A stretch of DNA of 64,000 nt from Sporichthya brevicatena. GTDB lineage: Bacteria; Actinomycetota; Actinomycetes; Sporichthyales; Sporichthyaceae. Each line of letters starts with the position of its first letter. The first letter of the stretch is position 1. The stretch is from contig NZ_BAAAHE010000049.1 of NCBI RefSeq assembly GCF_039525035.1, positions 17,488 to 81,487 on the forward strand, read 5' to 3'. The position numbers were made by a program, and so were the translations under genes. The notes under the pieces were generated by a model, which was not told where the DNA came from, made no database searches, and saw only the letters and a list, made by a program, of their open reading frames with translations. This document shows, in pieces, positions 25,408 through 34,377 of the stretch.

Positions 25408-26071
25408 CGCGATCCTCGCCGTGGAGGACCTGGTCGCCGGCTACGGCGGTCAGGCCGTGCTGCACAAGGTGACGCTCGAGGTCCGGCCCGGCGAGGTCGT
25501 CTCCCTGCTCGGCGCGAACGGTGCCGGGAAGTCGACGCTGCTCAAGACGATCGTCGGCACCGTCCCGGTGATCGGTGGCTACATCCGCCTCGACGGTGTC
25601 GGTATCTCGACGTGGTCACCGCACCGTCGCGTCGCCGCCGGCATCGGGCTCTCGCCCGAGGGCCGGCGCATCTTCGCCAATCTCACGACCGAGGAGAACC
25701 TGCTGATGGGCGCGGCCTCCCTGCCGCGGGCCCGCAAGCGCGACGGCCTCGGCCGCGCGTTCGCCCTGTTCCCCGTCCTCGCCGAGCGCCTGAACCAGAA
25801 GGCCGGCACGCTGTCCGGCGGCGAGCAGCAGATGGTCGCGATCGCCCGGGCGATGATGTCCGCCCCGAAGCTCCTGCTGGTCGAGGAACCCTCGCAGGGA
25901 CTCGCCCCCGTCGTCGTCGACTCGGTCTACGCCACCCTGCGCGAGATCGCCGACGACGGCGTCGCCGTCCTCGTCGCCGAGCAGTTCCAGCAGGTCCATG
26001 AGGACGCCAGCGACCGGATCCTCGTCATCGACAAGGGCACGATCGTCCCCGACCGCCACCGGTCCCGCTGA
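25400..26071 (+). CDS. livF: ABC transporter ATPase, LivF type
   Basis: 223 aa. Walker A GANGAGKST, signature LSGGEQQMVAIARAM, Walker B LLLVEEPSQGLAP. The residue before the catalytic Glu is Glu, where Asp is usual. It completes the LivH-LivMG-LivF set. No substrate-binding protein is encoded nearby, so it may use one from elsewhere. Confidence 0.88.
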   Translation: MTDAILAVEDLVAGYGGQAVLHKVTLEVRPGEVVSLLGANGAGKSTLLKTIVGTVPVIGGYIRLDGVGISTWSPHRRVAAGIGLSPEGRRIFANLTTEENLLMGAASLPRARKRDGLGRAFALFPVLAERLNQKAGTLSGGEQQMVAIARAMMSAPKLLLVEEPSQGLAPVVVDSVYATLREIADDGVAVLVAEQFQQVHEDASDRILVIDKGTIVPDRHRSR

Positions 26072-26093
26072 TCACCCGGACGCTGACACCCCG

Positions 26094-26948
26094 TCAGCCG
26101 CCGAGGGTGTCGATGACGCCGTCGAGGTCGGAGAGCTGCTGGTCGAGCGAGGTCGCCGCGGGCGGCGGGATCTCGGTCCCCGGGTCGTCGCTGCCCCCGG
26201 TCGTCGCCACCACGGCACCGACCACGACACCGACCGCGAGCAGCGCCCCCACGACGGCGAGGACGACCTTCGCACTCGGCCGACGCCGGTAGCGGTCCTC
26301 GGGCGCCGGCGGCAGCTCGGTGGCCACCGGGATCGGCTGCGTCTGCGCCGCCGGGGCCGGGAGCGGGAACAGCGGTGGCGCCTCGGCGACCGCGCCGGCC
26401 TCGACCGGCGGGAACGGCGGTGCCGGAGCCGGGACCGGAGCAGCGGTCGGAGCCGACGGGGTCGGAGCGGGTGGGGTCGGAGCGGGTGGGATCGGAGCGG
26501 GTGGGGTCGGGGTGTCGTCGACGGTCCGGGCCCGCGGGACGGGGGCGCCGCCGAGCAGGGCGAGGGCCTCGCTCGCGGAGCCGGGGCGCAGGACGGGCTC
26601 GTCGGCGGTGAGCATGCCGATCAGGACCATCACCGGCGCGGAGGCGTCCGGGCCCGCGGCGGCGGCGAGCACCTGCCCGCAGGCGAGCAGGTCAGCACTG
26701 ACGTCGTCGCTGCTCGGAACCGCGTCCGGGGCGGCGCCGCGCTGGGTGCCGATCTTCGAGCTGTGGAGCCGACCCTCGCCGTCGAGGCGGACGGTGTCCG
26801 GACGCAGGTCCCGGTGCACCGTCCCCTTCGCGTGGAGCTGGGCGAGCATGTCCAGCAGGTCGCGGGCGAGCTGCGCCAGCTCGTCGCGGCCGAGCGGCCC
26901 GGACTGCAGGCGGTCGGCGAGCGTCCCGCCGAGGTGGTCAGTGCGCAC
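26094..26948 (-). CDS. Membrane-anchored pseudokinase
   Basis: 284 aa from GTG 26948 (GGGAGG upstream, start inside the preceding gene's end). It matches only the C-lobe of a Ser/Thr kinase: HRDLRPDT at 45-52 and a position-for-position match to the neighbouring kinase. The entire N-lobe with the ATP loop and VAIK Lys is missing; the catalytic Asn is T52 and the DFG motif is K65-I-G. A Pro-rich linker, one transmembrane helix (about 235-260) and a short outside tail follow. It cannot be an active kinase; a scaffolding or regulatory role is likely. Confidence 0.8.
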   Translation of the reverse strand: MRTDHLGGTLADRLQSGPLGRDELAQLARDLLDMLAQLHAKGTVHRDLRPDTVRLDGEGRLHSSKIGTQRGAAPDAVPSSDDVSADLLACGQVLAAAAGPDASAPVMVLIGMLTADEPVLRPGSASEALALLGGAPVPRARTVDDTPTPPAPIPPAPTPPAPTPSAPTAAPVPAPAPPFPPVEAGAVAEAPPLFPLPAPAAQTQPIPVATELPPAPEDRYRRRPSAKVVLAVVGALLAVGVVVGAVVATTGGSDDPGTEIPPPAATSLDQQLSDLDGVIDTLGG

Positions 26949-27582
26949 CGGAGCCTCCCGAACGCTTGTCGCGGTTCCGGTCCTTCTTCTTCTCGGCCTT
27001 CTGCTTCTCGGCCTTCTGCTTCTCGGCCTGCTTGCGCTCGGCCTCGGCCTTCTCGCGCTCGGCCTTCTCCTGAGCCTCACGCTCGGCGAGCCGCTTCTCG
27101 ATGTACTCGGCGAGGCGTTCGCGGAGCATCTCGCTGAAGCGGGCACCGGTCTCGCCCTGCAGGATCTGCTCCGGGCTGAGCGCCGGTGTGACCGGGGCGG
27201 CCACCGGAGCCGGTTCGGGCGTGGGCTCCGGCGTCGCGGTCGGTGTGGGCTCCGGCGTCGGGAGAACGACGTCGGCCATCACCTTCGTCGCGATGGCGTC
27301 GGCGTGCGCGAGCAGACCCGCGGCCTCGCTGTCGGTCAGCTCCCCGGCGTCGAGCAGGCGCTCAACCTCGGCGCGGAACGACTCCACCGCCGCGATCGCT
27401 GCGTCACGGTCGGAGCTGTCCGCGGCCGCACGCACCTGGGCGACCCGCTCGTGCAGCAGCTCCTGCGACGCCGCACCCAGCGTGGTCGACGCCCCGTCAC
27501 ACCCGGCCAACGCGAGCACGGCGAGGCCGGCCACCACCATCCGACCGCACGCAGGCAGCCGTCGTCCTTGTCGCGCAAGCAT
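26938..27582 (-). CDS. Lipoprotein with Lys/Glu-rich coiled tail (copy A)
   Basis: 214 aa from ATG 27582 behind GGAGGGGG. Lipobox Cys28 (LALAGC). A helical domain (about 35-105) is followed by a Pro/Thr linker, then a highly charged Lys/Glu/Gln coil (160-214). It is paralogous to the lipoprotein at 28826-29377 (matching FRAEVERLLDAGELTDSEAAGLLAHADAI and FRADVASLLERGQLTPDQAVALLGHADAV). Overlaps the pseudokinase by 11 nt. Confidence 0.78.
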   Translation of the reverse strand: MLARQGRRLPACGRMVVAGLAVLALAGCDGASTTLGAASQELLHERVAQVRAAADSSDRDAAIAAVESFRAEVERLLDAGELTDSEAAGLLAHADAIATKVMADVVLPTPEPTPTATPEPTPEPAPVAAPVTPALSPEQILQGETGARFSEMLRERLAEYIEKRLAEREAQEKAEREKAEAERKQAEKQKAEKQKAEKKKDRNRDKRSGGSGAH

Positions 27583-27737
27583 GCGCGTCCCCCTCCGTCG
27601 CCTACAACGCCCCCCGGCGCCGCCCGGATCCGGGCGTTCTGACGGTGTCTCTGCATCCACGAAAGCACGGGGAGTGGCCGTTCGTCCCGAGACTTGCGGC
27701 ATTCGAGTACATCGTGAAGGTCACTCAGAATCACCTC

Positions 27738-28829
27738 TCAGCGACGGACCGCTTCGATCGCCGCATCGAGTCCGTCGAACTGCTGCGACAGCGATCCCTG
27801 CGGCGGAACCGGGACATCGCGGGGCGCTTCCGACTTGCCGGACGTGAGCACGACACCGGCCGTGACCAGCACGACCGCGGCCGCCACGCCGGCGATCAGC
27901 ATTCGCGGCGGGGTGTGCGCGGAGGTCCGCACCGGCGGCGCCGAGCGGACCGGCAGGGTCGGGGCCGGCACCGGCGGCGCCGGCCGCGCCTGGGCCGGGA
28001 TGCTCGGCCGCGCCGCGACGATCGGTGACGTCGGTTCCCCGCCGGCGAGCAGGGCGAGCGCCTCGACGGCCGAGGACGGGCGGCGCGCGGGATCGTCCTG
28101 CGTGAGCCGGGCGATCAGCGCGTGCACCGGCGGCGAGACGTCGTCGCCCGCGCTCTCGGCGAGCAGCACCCCGCACGAGTACAGGTCGCTGCGGACGTCC
28201 GCCGGATCGCCGGCGAGCACCTCGGGCGCGAGGTAGCGCTGCGTGCCGACCAGCTCGCCGGTGCCCGTGACACGCGTCCCGTCCGCGAGCTGTGCGACGC
28301 CGAAGTCGGTGAGGCGGACGCGGCCGTCGGTGCCGAGCAGGACGTTGGCCGGTTTCAGGTCGCGGTGCAGCACCCCGGCGTCGTGCAGGTGGGTCAGCGT
28401 GCCGAGCAAGTCCCGCGCGAGCGCCGTGAGGTCCCAACGATCGAGGCCGCCGGTGGAGATGCGGTCGGCCAGCGTGCCGCCGGGGACGTACTCCATCGCC
28501 AGGTACGGCCGCTCGTCGCCGTCCTCCACGGAGGCGTCGAGCACGGAAGCATTGAGGATCCGCACCACGCCCGGATGGTCGAGCGAGGCGGCGAGCTTGG
28601 CCTCCCGCGCGAACCGCGCGACGAAGGCGGGGTCGAGCGCGAGGGAGTCCGAGAGGATCTTCAGCGCGACCTCACGCCCGGTGACCGTGTCGTCGGCGAC
28701 CCACACCGACGCCATCCCGCCCGTGCCGAGCAGGCGCAGCAGCAGGTAGCGGCCGTCACGGCCGAAGCGTTGACCGGCGACGACGTGCACCCAGCCGGTG
28801 CGGGTCAGCGGTTCGGCGCCGGCGGTCAT
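27738..28829 (-). CDS. Transmembrane Ser/Thr protein kinase (PknB-like)
   Basis: 363 aa. All kinase motifs are intact: glycine loop GTGGMAS (35-41), Lys57 (ALK), HRDLKPAN (155-162), DFG (175-177), APE (201-203). A Pro-rich linker leads to one transmembrane helix (about 310-330) and a short extracellular tail whose end (LSQQFDGLDAAIEAV) resembles the pseudokinase tail (LDQQLSDLDGVIDTL). No PASTA domains. Start ATG overlaps the upstream lipoprotein stop by 4 nt. The outside tail is too short to be a usual sensor, so the lipoprotein may be the sensor. Confidence 0.9.
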   Translation of the reverse strand: MTAGAEPLTRTGWVHVVAGQRFGRDGRYLLLRLLGTGGMASVWVADDTVTGREVALKILSDSLALDPAFVARFAREAKLAASLDHPGVVRILNASVLDASVEDGDERPYLAMEYVPGGTLADRISTGGLDRWDLTALARDLLGTLTHLHDAGVLHRDLKPANVLLGTDGRVRLTDFGVAQLADGTRVTGTGELVGTQRYLAPEVLAGDPADVRSDLYSCGVLLAESAGDDVSPPVHALIARLTQDDPARRPSSAVEALALLAGGEPTSPIVAARPSIPAQARPAPPVPAPTLPVRSAPPVRTSAHTPPRMLIAGVAAAVVLVTAGVVLTSGKSEAPRDVPVPPQGSLSQQFDGLDAAIEAVRR

Positions 28830-29377
28830 GCGCGCCCCCGCTCGTCACGGCCGCGATCCCGGTCCCGGTCCCGGCGGTGCTCGCGCGCCTGGTCCTTCAG
28901 CCGCTGGGCGATCCGCCCGCGCAGCAGCGTCCAGAACGAGGACAGCTCGTCCCGGTCCGGAGTCCGGGCGACGGTCTGTTTCCGTGGCTTCGGCTGCGCC
29001 TTCGTGACCACGTGGGGTCTCGGAGTCGGCGCGGGCGTCGGCGGCCGCACCTCCGACGAGATCTGCACCGCGACGGCGTCGGCGTGCCCGAGCAACGCCA
29101 CCGCCTGGTCGGGGGTGAGCTGCCCGCGCTCGAGCAGGCTCGCGACATCGGCGCGGAACTGCGCCAGCGCGGTGCGCGCCGCGTCGGGGTTGTCGAGCAC
29201 GGCCGCCGCGCGCATCGCGGCGACGCGTCCGTGCAGATCGGTGGCATCGGCGGCGGCCAGCCCGGTGGTGCCACCGGAGCAGCCGGCGAGCCCCAGCGGC
29301 ACGGCCAACGCCAGACCGGCCGCGACCCGGCGCCACGAGCGCGCGGACCACCTCGAACGTGCGGACACTACGGACAC
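28826..29377 (-). CDS. Lipoprotein with Arg-rich tail (copy B)
   Basis: 183 aa from GTG 29377 with GGGGGG 6-11 nt upstream (ATG 29401 would add eight residues but its site is too close). Lipobox Cys33 (LGLAGC). A helical domain, a Pro-rich linker and a strongly basic Arg/Asp tail follow. Paralog of copy A. Coupled to the kinase by an ATGA overlap, so kinase and lipoprotein are likely partners. Confidence 0.75.
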   Translation of the reverse strand: MSVVSARSRWSARSWRRVAAGLALAVPLGLAGCSGGTTGLAAADATDLHGRVAAMRAAAVLDNPDAARTALAQFRADVASLLERGQLTPDQAVALLGHADAVAVQISSEVRPPTPAPTPRPHVVTKAQPKPRKQTVARTPDRDELSSFWTLLRGRIAQRLKDQAREHRRDRDRDRGRDERGRA

Positions 29378-29547
29378 GGACTTCCCCCCAACCGAGCGCA
29401 TGCGCCCCCTTTCGCGCCCCCCGGCGCCGTCCTCCCCAGGACGTTCCGACGGTGTACCCGCTCGGTCGGGAGCCGAATCATCGGATTTGTCCACCGCCGA
29501 AAAGCTCGCCGGGCGCAGTGTCGGTCGGCGCGCCTAGGGTGGGCCGC

Positions 29548-29820
29548 ATGTGCCGCAACATCCGGACCCTGCACAACTTCGCGCCACCCGCGACGCCGGA
29601 GGAGATCGCCGCCGCCGCCCTGCAGTACGTGCGCAAGATCAGCGGGACGACCAAGCCCTCGGCCGCCAACGCCGCCGCGTTCGAGCGCGCGGTCGCTGCG
29701 GTGACCGCCGCCTCGGCCCAGTTGCTCGACGAACTCGTCACCTCCGCGCCGCCGAAGGACCGCGAGGTCGAGGCCGCCAAGGCCAGGGCGCGCGCCGCGG
29801 TGCGGTACGGCAACGCGTGA
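29548..29820 (+). CDS. DUF2277 protein
   Basis: 90 aa from ATG 29548, the conserved start (MCRNIRTLHNF). Nearly the whole sequence matches the family, ending PPKDREVEAAKARARAAVR. It has an N-terminal Cys and basic helices; function unknown. Its stop overlaps the RecQ start (GTGA, 29817-29820). Confidence 0.88.
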   Translation: MCRNIRTLHNFAPPATPEEIAAAALQYVRKISGTTKPSAANAAAFERAVAAVTAASAQLLDELVTSAPPKDREVEAAKARARAAVRYGNA

Positions 29821-31916
29821 GTCCCTCCGCCGGCGAAGCGGCGCTGACGCAGGTCCTCACCTCCCTCGCCGGGCCCGCCGCCCGGCCGCGCGCGGACCAG
29901 ATCGAGGCCGTCGACGCGCTGCTCACCGGGCGCCGCGTGCTGCTGGTGCAGGCGACCGGCTGGGGCAAGTCCGCCGTGTACTGGGCGGCCGCGTCCGCCC
30001 TGCGCGCCGCCGGCCGCGGGCCGACGCTCGTCATCTCGCCACTGCTCGCGCTGATGCGGGATCAGGTCGCCGCCGCCGAGCGGGCCGGGCTGCGCGCGGC
30101 CACCGTCAACTCCGCCAACGTCGACGACTGGCAGGCGATCTTCGACGACCTCGCCGCCGATCGCGTCGACGTCCTGCTCGTCTCGCCGGAGCGCCTGGCC
30201 AACCCGAAGTTCGCCGACCGCGCGCTGCCGCTGCTCGCCGGCGCGGGGCTGCTCGTCATCGACGAGGCGCACTGCATCTCGGACTGGGGCTTCGACTTCC
30301 GGCCCGACTACCAGCGCCTCACGCGGCTGCTCGCGCGCCTGACCGAAGGCGCTCCGGTGCTCGCGACGACCGCCACCGCCAACGGCCGCGTGACCGAGGA
30401 CGTCGCCGCCCAGCTCGGCCCCACGACACTCGTGCTGCGCGGCCCGCTCGCCCGCGCCACCCTCAAGCTCTCGGTGGTCCCCGGCCTCGGCGGCGTGCAG
30501 CGCTTCGCGTGGGTCGCCGACGCGCTCGCCACGCTCCCCGGGTCGGGAATCGTCTACGGCCTGACCGTCGACGCCACCACCTCGCTCGCGGAGTTCCTGC
30601 GCAGCCAGGGCCACAACGTCGCCGCGTACACCGGCGCGACGCCGCCGGAGGAACGCGCCCGCATCGAGGCCGCGTTGCGCGCCAACGAGCTCAAGGCCGT
30701 GGTGGCCACCTCCGCCCTCGGCATGGGGTACGACAAGCCCGACCTCGGCTTCTGCGTCCACGTCGGGTCGCCGGACTCCCCCGTCGCGTACTACCAGCAG
30801 GTCGGCCGGGCCGGCCGCGCGCTGCCGCCGGAGCTCGCCGCCCTGGGCGCGGTCGGCGTGCTGCTGCCCGCGGCGGAGTCGGACCCGCGGATCTGGGACT
30901 ACTTCGCGACCGCGACCATCCCCGACCCGCAGGCCGCCCGGCAGGTGCTCGGGCTGCTCGACGCGCTCGCCGAGGCGCAGGGACCCGACGCGACGATGTC
31001 CGTGCCGGCGATCGAGGCCGAGACCGGCCTGCGCCGTGGCCGCCTCGAGGCTCTGCTGAAGACGCTGCACGTCGACGGCGCCGTCGAGCGCAAGGGCTCC
31101 GGCTGGTGCTCGACCGGCACGGGCTGGACCTACGACGCCGCGAAGTACGACCGCATCGTCGAGGCCCGGCGCGCGGAGGCCGACCTGATGCGGACCTACG
31201 CCGCCGGCCACCGGTGCCTGATGGAGGTGCTGACCGAGGCCCTCGACGACCCGGCCGCGGGGCCGTGCGGGCGCTGCTCGGTCTGCACCGGCGAGCTCCC
31301 GGCCCCGGGCGCGGGGCCCTCACCCGCGGCGCTGGCCGCCGCGACCCGGCACCTGCGGGGGCGGCACCACGTCCTCGAGCCGCGCAAGATCTGGCCCTCC
31401 GGCGTCGCGCGCAAGGGCCGCCTCGCCGGGGTGGAGCCCGGCCGCGCGGTCGCGTTCGCCGACGACCCGGCGTGGCTGGAGCTGATCGCGGAGCTCGCCG
31501 GCCCGGACGCCGACCCGTCCGAGGAGCTGCGGACGGCGCTCGTCGACGTCCTCAAGGCGTGGGCGAAGGACTGGGCCGAGCGGCCCGTCGCCGTCGTCCC
31601 GGTACCGAGCCGGCGCCGGCCCCGTCGGGTCGCGGGGATGGCGGCGCACATCGCCGCGGTCGGGCGGCTCCCGCTGCTCGACGTCCTGACGGTCAGCGGT
31701 CCCGCGCCGGAGGCGGACGTCGCCTCGGCGGCCCGGGTCTCCGGCCTGCTCGCCGGGCTCGCGGTCTCCCCCGACGCACCCGCGCTGCCGGACGGACCCG
31801 TCCTGCTCGTCGACGACGTCAGCCGCACCGGCTGGACCCTCACCGTCGCGGCCGCGCTCCTGCGCGACGCCGGGGCGGGCCCGGTCCTTCCGTTGGTCGG
31901 TCACCGGCTGCCCTGA
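29817..31916 (+). CDS. RecQ-family helicase with C-terminal phosphoribosyltransferase domain
   Basis: 699 aa from GTG 29817. Walker A QATGWGKS (45-52), DEAH (149-152), the helicase C-terminal half and a RecQ-like zinc segment (C...CGRCSVC) are present. After about residue 500 comes a domain ending in VLLVDDVSRTGWTLTVAA, the PRPP-binding loop of ComF-like phosphoribosyltransferases. It should unwind DNA 3' to 5'; the attached PRTase suggests nucleotide sensing or salvage at damaged DNA. The fusion recurs in actinobacteria. Confidence 0.87.
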   Translation: MSPSAGEAALTQVLTSLAGPAARPRADQIEAVDALLTGRRVLLVQATGWGKSAVYWAAASALRAAGRGPTLVISPLLALMRDQVAAAERAGLRAATVNSANVDDWQAIFDDLAADRVDVLLVSPERLANPKFADRALPLLAGAGLLVIDEAHCISDWGFDFRPDYQRLTRLLARLTEGAPVLATTATANGRVTEDVAAQLGPTTLVLRGPLARATLKLSVVPGLGGVQRFAWVADALATLPGSGIVYGLTVDATTSLAEFLRSQGHNVAAYTGATPPEERARIEAALRANELKAVVATSALGMGYDKPDLGFCVHVGSPDSPVAYYQQVGRAGRALPPELAALGAVGVLLPAAESDPRIWDYFATATIPDPQAARQVLGLLDALAEAQGPDATMSVPAIEAETGLRRGRLEALLKTLHVDGAVERKGSGWCSTGTGWTYDAAKYDRIVEARRAEADLMRTYAAGHRCLMEVLTEALDDPAAGPCGRCSVCTGELPAPGAGPSPAALAAATRHLRGRHHVLEPRKIWPSGVARKGRLAGVEPGRAVAFADDPAWLELIAELAGPDADPSEELRTALVDVLKAWAKDWAERPVAVVPVPSRRRPRRVAGMAAHIAAVGRLPLLDVLTVSGPAPEADVASAARVSGLLAGLAVSPDAPALPDGPVLLVDDVSRTGWTLTVAAALLRDAGAGPVLPLVGHRLP

Positions 31917-31962
31917 CCCGCGGCCGGGCCCGACGGAGCCGAAAAGGCGGAAGGATGACGGC

Positions 31963-33147
31963 ATGGCCCTCGAGATCCGCGCACTCGGCGAGCACGACGA
32001 CGCCGCGGCTTGGCAGCTCTCCCGACTGGCCTTCGGCGGGCCCGTGGAGCGACCGGCGGCCCGGCGGCCCACCCCGGCCGCGGGCGCACACGCGCTCGGT
32101 GCCGTCGACGGCGGGCGGCTGATCGGCAAGGCCGTCGGGCTCGAGCACGCGTACTTCTACGGCGCCCACGCCGTGCCGGCGGTCGGCATCGCCGGGGTGG
32201 CGATCGCCCCGGAGTACCGCGGCGGCGGCGTGCTGCGCGAACTCCTCGGCCCGGTGCTGGCGCAGGCCCGCGAACGCGGCGCGGCGGTGTCGGCGCTGTT
32301 CCCCACGACCGCGGTCCCCTACCGGCGGCTGGGGTGGGAGCTCACCGGCGTCCTGCGCTGGACGGCGGTGCCGACCGCGGCGCTGGCGGCCGAACGCCGA
32401 CCCGCGAATGTGACGGTGCGTCCGGCGGAGGAGTCCGACGTCCCGGCGATCCTCGGCGCCTACTGCGCATGGGCCGCGGACGGCGCGGGCATGCTCGCGC
32501 GCACCGGGCCGCTGTTCGACCACACCCCGGCCGCCGTCCTCGCCGGCCACGACGGGTTCACGGTCGCCGAGGGCCCGGCCGGCGTCGAGGGCTACGCGAG
32601 CTGGGACCGCCAGGGCGGGTACGACGAGCACGGCGTCCTCTCGGTGGCCGACCTCGTCGCGCACACCCCGCGCGCCCTGACCGCACTGCTCGCGATGCTC
32701 GGGACCTGGCGCAGCGTCGCGCCGACCCTGCACCTGCGGCTGCGCGCCGACGACCCCGCGTGGCTCGTGACCGGTCTCGCCGGCGCCCGCACGCACTCCG
32801 AGCAGCCGTGGATGCTGCGCCTGGTCGACGCCCGCGCCGCGTTCCAGGCCCGCGGCTGGCCCCACGCCCTCGCCGGGTCGGTCGACCTGGACCTCGCCGA
32901 CGACCTCTGCCCGTGGAACGCCGGGCCGCACCGCCTCACGCTCGAGGGCGGGCGCGGGACGCTCACCCCCGGCGGTGACGGCACCGTGCACCTCGGGCCG
33001 GGTGGGCTCGCCGCGATCTACGCCGGCGCCCGGACCCCGGCCGTCCTGCGCCGCGCGAATCTGCTCTCCGGCGGCGACGAACGCACCGACGCGTTCCTCA
33101 CCGCCGCGACCGCGGGCCCCGCGCCGTCGCTGCTCGACTACTTCTGA
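31963..33147 (+). CDS. eis: Eis-family GNAT acetyltransferase
   Basis: 394 aa. A tandem-GNAT plus SCP-like architecture: AGVAIAPEYRGGGVLRELL is the acetyl-CoA motif, and the C-terminal residue is Phe (LLDYF), whose carboxylate acts as the general base in Eis. Known Eis proteins acetylate aminoglycosides or lysines of other substrates at multiple sites. Length is normal. It stands alone, 46 bp after recQ. Confidence 0.85.
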   Translation: MALEIRALGEHDDAAAWQLSRLAFGGPVERPAARRPTPAAGAHALGAVDGGRLIGKAVGLEHAYFYGAHAVPAVGIAGVAIAPEYRGGGVLRELLGPVLAQARERGAAVSALFPTTAVPYRRLGWELTGVLRWTAVPTAALAAERRPANVTVRPAEESDVPAILGAYCAWAADGAGMLARTGPLFDHTPAAVLAGHDGFTVAEGPAGVEGYASWDRQGGYDEHGVLSVADLVAHTPRALTALLAMLGTWRSVAPTLHLRLRADDPAWLVTGLAGARTHSEQPWMLRLVDARAAFQARGWPHALAGSVDLDLADDLCPWNAGPHRLTLEGGRGTLTPGGDGTVHLGPGGLAAIYAGARTPAVLRRANLLSGGDERTDAFLTAATAGPAPSLLDYF

Positions 33148-33187
33148 GCCACGTCTGAGCTACTTCTGAACTACGTCGCAGGCGCTG

Positions 33188-34282
33188 TCAGTACATGAGC
33201 AGGCGCGGGACCACGACGCTCTCGAGGTGGTCCCAGCCGGCGATGCCGACGTGGCCGGTCTCCCAGTCGGCGAGCGGGACGTCGAGCACCGCGCCGGCCG
33301 CCGGGTCGTAGACCACGACGGCGTCGTCGCGGGCGGAGAACGCGAGCACGACGTGCCGGTCGACGTGCCGGCCGACGTACACCGGGACCGGGACGCCGGC
33401 GGTCACCCCGCGCAGGACGGCGTCGAGGCAACGGCGCAGGTGCACCGGGTCGCTGCCGTCGACCGGGACCCAGCCGTAATGAGCCCCCGTCAGATTCGGG
33501 AAGCGGTTCAGGAAGGCGGCCAGGGCCCAGGGCGGGGACCCGAGGGCGCGCGGCCACGGCACCGGACCGAGCGCCTTGCGCGTCAGCGCCTCGTGCACCG
33601 CGTGCTGCTGGCTGCGGAACCGCTGCTCGAACGGCAGGCCGTCGCCCGAGCGCTCCGGCTGCAGGTGTTCACCGCTGGTGAGCCACAGTGCGTAGGCCGG
33701 GTCGAGCAGCACCCGGGTGAGGATCGCGCAGGTCGGTCCGCACGTGGTCGGGCTGAGCTGGCGCAGCCGCAGCGGGGCGCCGTCGTCGTCGACGAACGTG
33801 GCCGGCCCCGCCAGGCCGGTGAGCACGCCGAGGTGCCGGTGCAGCCACTTCGCGTCCTTGGCGTGGGACGCCACGGCGGCGGCGAGCTGCTCGACCGCGC
33901 GCGGTCCCTGACCGGTCGCGAGCATCGCGACCAGGTAGGTGCTCAGCGCGAGCGAGGCGCCGCTCAGAGCCTTGGTGACGGTCTCGCGGCCCTCGACCCC
34001 GGCCGTGGTGAGCCGGTCGGCGGCGAGCACGAGGCGGTACGGCGTGAGGATCGGACTCCCGTCGGCGCGGCGCACCTCCTCGACGGCGGCGAGCCCGGCG
34101 GGCCCGAGCAGGCCGGCGAGGTGCTCCCGGGCCCGGCCCAGCGCGACGTCGGAGACGACGGGTGCGGGCGGGGCCTCCGGGTCCAGCACCCCGAGGGCGG
34201 CGTCGAGCGGCCCGGCCCCGGCCGCGGGTCCGCGCCGCAGGCCGGACTTCACGCGGTGCACCACGGTCCACAGCTCCGGCAT
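33188..34282 (-). CDS. Predicted papain-like (C39-type) cysteine peptidase-fold protein
   Basis: 364 aa, soluble. I do not recognise the family by name, but the second half has the C39/papain-like layout: Q175 (oxyanion), C181 in SPTTCGPTC, H310 in GRHVDRHVV and D326 in YDPAAG. The first 170 residues are helical and unassigned. It could be a cytoplasmic peptidase or amidase. No signal peptide. Convergent with eis, divergent from nothing obvious. Confidence 0.6.
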   Translation of the reverse strand: MPELWTVVHRVKSGLRRGPAAGAGPLDAALGVLDPEAPPAPVVSDVALGRAREHLAGLLGPAGLAAVEEVRRADGSPILTPYRLVLAADRLTTAGVEGRETVTKALSGASLALSTYLVAMLATGQGPRAVEQLAAAVASHAKDAKWLHRHLGVLTGLAGPATFVDDDGAPLRLRQLSPTTCGPTCAILTRVLLDPAYALWLTSGEHLQPERSGDGLPFEQRFRSQQHAVHEALTRKALGPVPWPRALGSPPWALAAFLNRFPNLTGAHYGWVPVDGSDPVHLRRCLDAVLRGVTAGVPVPVYVGRHVDRHVVLAFSARDDAVVVYDPAAGAVLDVPLADWETGHVGIAGWDHLESVVVPRLLMY

Positions 34283-34377
34283 CTCGACAGCCTGTCATTT
34301 CGCTGAGAGAGGTCCAAACGCCCGCCCGCAGACCGGCCCCTGGACCGGCCCTCGGACCGGCCCCTCAGCCTGGCCCT

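Noticed and set aside
26094-26948. Pseudokinase as an active kinase with a missed N-lobe upstream
   Set aside because: The upstream sequence encodes the lipoprotein in another frame and the catalytic Asn and DFG Asp are replaced.
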